DNA of 64,000 nucleotides, from contig NZ_JAYKTS010000005.1 in NCBI RefSeq assembly GCF_037024155.1, positions 62,001-126,000 on the forward strand, given 5' to 3'. A program made the position numbers and the translations under genes. Source of the DNA: Bacillus sp. 2205SS5-2 (lineage in GTDB: Bacteria > Bacillota > Bacilli > Bacillales > Bacillaceae_K). Positions within the stretch are counted from its first letter, which is position 1. Each line of letters begins with the position of its first letter. The notes below the pieces were generated by a model. It saw only the letters and a list, made by a program, of their open reading frames with translations. It searched no databases and was not told the DNA's origin. Of the stretch, positions 61,979 through 64,000 are shown in pieces.

Positions 61979-62731
61979 TTATTGAGTCGTTTGGTTATGC
62001 AGCTTTATTGTAAACTGATTCAAAGGTGTTCCATTTGCTTGATCTCTTTCGTAAAGCATGAGAATAGCATTGTCATTTCCAACCCAGCTCTCCGTTTCTG
62101 TTACTATAAACACAAATTGAGTCCAGCTTGGTTCCTTTTTATTCACTTTAACAAGTGTCTCTTCAACTAATACATCATGACCATCTTCTACGGTGTAATA
62201 AAAACTACCCTCTCTCGTTTTGGCCTCTCCTGAGATTTCAAACTGACCCTTTCCCTTAACTAAAACCTTTAAATTTCGAAAAGTGTCTCGCGAATCATCC
62301 ACTTTAAAAGAATAGTTTGTTTGTAAAGAATCCTTAGCTTTTGGTTTCGTGGGTAGAAAACTGGCGATAATGGAATAATCTCCTCCAGGTAAATCTGGTC
62401 TCATTTGCCAAACACTTGTCCATACTTTCGATTGCCCAGGTTTTAATGTAAGAGTATGAAGAGACTGAAGAAATCGCTTTCCATCACTATGACGATAAAC
62501 CTTTTGATTTTGTTCATTATAAATGCAGTAATCAAACATTTGACTTGTTGGAAACTGAAACGTATAAGTAGACGAGCTTTTATTCTGCAATGAAAGGGTG
62601 ATTTTCATTTCTTCTCCAATAACTGTACCTTCAACACTCCACTGTAATTCTTTTTTTGTCATTCCATATGTCATTTGCATCGTTGAAAAAAGAGACGTAC
62701 ATAGAAGCATAAAACAAACCCATTTCTTCAA
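61979..62731 (-). CDS. Secreted protein with BsuPI and Gmad2 domains
   Basis: 250 residues from a TTG at 62731, with ATAGGAGGAATC upstream. Signal peptide (WVCFMLLCTSLFSTMQMTYG), then a BsuPI (intracellular proteinase inhibitor-like) domain, about residues 25-130 (ITLSLQNKSSSTYTFQFPTS, QSKVWTSVWQMRP), then a Gmad2 immunoglobulin-like domain (FEISGEAKTREGSFYYTVEDG). B. subtilis has ipi, a single-domain cytosolic inhibitor of the Isp protease, in this position; the signal peptide here argues against that exact role. May be anchored outside or inhibit an extracellular protease. Confidence 0.8.
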   Translation of the reverse strand: MKKWVCFMLLCTSLFSTMQMTYGMTKKELQWSVEGTVIGEEMKITLSLQNKSSSTYTFQFPTSQMFDYCIYNEQNQKVYRHSDGKRFLQSLHTLTLKPGQSKVWTSVWQMRPDLPGGDYSIIASFLPTKPKAKDSLQTNYSFKVDDSRDTFRNLKVLVKGKGQFEISGEAKTREGSFYYTVEDGHDVLVEETLVKVNKKEPSWTQFVFIVTETESWVGNDNAILMLYERDQANGTPLNQFTIKLHNQTTQ

Positions 62732-62787
62732 AATGATTCCTCCTATTTTCAGGTTAATCATTTGTAGTATCTGTTTTTCTTCTTATC

Positions 62788-63639
62788 TTAGTCTTTTCTA
62801 AAAAAGCCGAAAATTCCTGTCGTCTGAACAATGTTTGTAAAGGCTGTCGGATCAACTTCTTTTATAATGTGTTCTAAATCAAATAATTCATATCGAGTAA
62901 TAACAATAATCATCATTTCTTTGCTCTCATTTGAGAAGGCACCCTTAGCTGGTACGGTGGTAATGCCCCGGACCATTTTAGAATGAATTGCTTGTTTTAA
63001 TTCTTTCGATTTTTTTGTAATAATCATCGCTGTTAATTTTTCATGACGGGTATGAATCGCATCGATTACTCTTGTAGATGCATATAACCCAACTAATGTG
63101 TACAACGCATTTTCCCAGCCATAAAGGGCACCAGCGCTAATGATGATGACTCCATTCATGATAAAAAAATAGATTCCCACAGGTCTATCCTTCATTTTAG
63201 ATAATAACATAGCAATAATATCCATACCGCCGGTTGAAGCTCCCCATTTTAGAGTGAGCCCTACACCTATAGCACCAATCACCCCACCAAAAATCGCATT
63301 TAAGATAATATCAGGTGAAATTTCATTTACTGGGATTATTTCTAAAAAAAACGACATTGATACTACCGAAACAAAGCTGTATATTGTAAAACTTTTCCCA
63401 ACTTTGATCCACCCTAATATTGTGACGGGAATGTTTAGTAATAATAATAATATCCCTGTCGAAATAGAAAACGGTGTGTTATCCGTAATGATACTTGAAA
63501 GAAGTTGGGCAACCCCAGTGAATCCTCCAGCATACACATTGGCAGGTATTAAAAACAAATTAAGAGCTATTGCATTCAAAAGTGCTCCTATTAGAACTAT
63601 TGAAAATTTCTTAATTTCTAATATAATATCTTTTGACAT
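62788..63639 (-). CDS. yitT: YitT family membrane protein
   Basis: 283 residues. Five to six N-terminal helices (LIGALLNAIALNLFLIPANV at start; GWENALYTLVGLYA) then a cytoplasmic DUF2179 domain (VRGITTVPAKGAFSNESKEM, ITRYELFDLEHIIKEVDPTAF). Widespread Firmicutes family without a settled function, often near transport or stress genes. ATG after AAGGAGGATA. Position matches B. subtilis yitT. Confidence 0.92.
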   Translation of the reverse strand: MSKDIILEIKKFSIVLIGALLNAIALNLFLIPANVYAGGFTGVAQLLSSIITDNTPFSISTGILLLLLNIPVTILGWIKVGKSFTIYSFVSVVSMSFFLEIIPVNEISPDIILNAIFGGVIGAIGVGLTLKWGASTGGMDIIAMLLSKMKDRPVGIYFFIMNGVIIISAGALYGWENALYTLVGLYASTRVIDAIHTRHEKLTAMIITKKSKELKQAIHSKMVRGITTVPAKGAFSNESKEMMIIVITRYELFDLEHIIKEVDPTAFTNIVQTTGIFGFFRKD

Positions 63640-63785
63640 CTGTATCCTCCTTACTCTTACTGTTGTATACTTATCCTAATAACGGTAAATAAACACAAAA
63701 TCTTTGTTATTTCCTTTTTAAATCGCTACACTAGAATAAAGTACACAAGTAATAATGTAACACGATAAATGGAGAAGGTGAAAGT

Positions 63786-64000
63786 ATGACGATTAAAATT
63801 TTGGCCGACAGTGCCTGCGATTTACCTTATACCTTTTTTGAGAAAGAGTATACAGAACTCATTCCTCTTAGGGTGCATATTGATCAGAATGAATATGAAG
63901 ACTTGATTTCAATTCAACCAGAGCAAGTATACGATGCTATTCGGAATGGCAAATTACCGAAAACGTCCCAAGCTTCCCCCCTTACACTAGAAAAGATTTT
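63786..64000 (+). CDS. DegV family fatty-acid-binding protein (5' part, YitS-like)
   Basis: 71 residues visible, cut by the window end. MTIKILADSACDLPYTFFEK is the DegV N-terminal signature, and KLPKTSQASPLTLEKI contains the TSQ/S-P motif that binds the lipid carboxylate. DegV/FakB proteins present fatty acids to FakA for phosphorylation and phospholipid synthesis. Ribosome site GAGAAGGTGA. B. subtilis yitS is a DegV protein at this place, which supports the name. Confidence 0.88.
   Translation, partial: MTIKILADSACDLPYTFFEKEYTELIPLRVHIDQNEYEDLISIQPEQVYDAIRNGKLPKTSQASPLTLEKI

Overview
The window is AT-rich DNA from an endospore-forming member of the Bacillaceae. Gene content and order follow the Bacillus subtilis yit-yja-yjb-yjc region in reverse, from yjcHGF at the left through cotO, fabI, yjbQ, prpE, yjbM-N-O, yjbH, pepF, coiA, mecA, spx, opp, trpS, yjbA, yjaZ, fabF-fabHA, comZ-med and yjzC to yitW, yitU, ipi, yitT and yitS at the right. 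Species level cannot be settled from the sequence alone.

Layout. 1-3.4 kb: a TAXI-type TRAP uptake system (binding lipoprotein, DUF1850 protein, fused permease cut by the window edge). 3.7-5.5 kb: yjcH-yjcG-yjcF. 5.8-13.7 kb: sporulation block with two DUF421 proteins, spoVIF, a YjcZ-type peptide, a spoVA-type operon (YhcN lipoprotein, SpoVAC, SpoVAD, SpoVAEb, DUF421), yjcA, a CotY/CotZ coat protein and CotO. 14-19 kb: fabI, a CPA2 antiporter and MgtE. 19-26 kb: prpE, the pseudouridine synthase / NAD kinase / (p)ppGpp synthetase operon, yjbL, yjbK, cwlQ, truncated haemoglobin and the Spx adaptor SpxH, followed by an unlabelled small RNA gene that I identify as roxS (RsaE family). 26.7-36.3 kb: pepF, coiA, a VOC protein, cardiolipin synthase, mecA, spx, yjbC and a DUF4015 protein. 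36.8-45.7 kb: oppA-B-C-D-F, then trpS with a tryptophan T-box, then yjbA. 46-57 kb: yjaZ, the fatty-acid initiation genes fabF-fabHA with FapR-like operators, comZ-med, yjaV-yjaU, and a patch of decayed genes (frameshifted unknown gene, IS1595-type transposase relic, clpB relic). 57-64 kb: yjzC, uppP, an FNR-type regulator, yitW, yitU, small genes, a BsuPI/Gmad2 protein, yitT and the start of a DegV protein.

The main unexplained structure is a family of short non-autonomous transposable elements (about 160-182 bp, four internal subtypes) scattered between genes. At least twelve copies or relics share imperfect terminal inverted repeats (GGCT-S-TTTTCG...TTGTKGCT). Two copies have exact 8-bp target duplications and several others have degenerate ones. 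One copy sits inside another and its duplication proves transposition. A decayed IS1595/ISXO2-like transposase lies next to the nested pair and has a matching end, so it is a candidate source. A second, unrelated block repeat of about 120-150 bp occurs three times.

Functionally the window joins spore formation and coat assembly, the Spx proteolytic control circuit (spx, spxH, mecA), fatty-acid synthesis under probable FapR control, peptide uptake, and redox/oxygen control (roxS, Fnr-type regulator, truncated haemoglobin).
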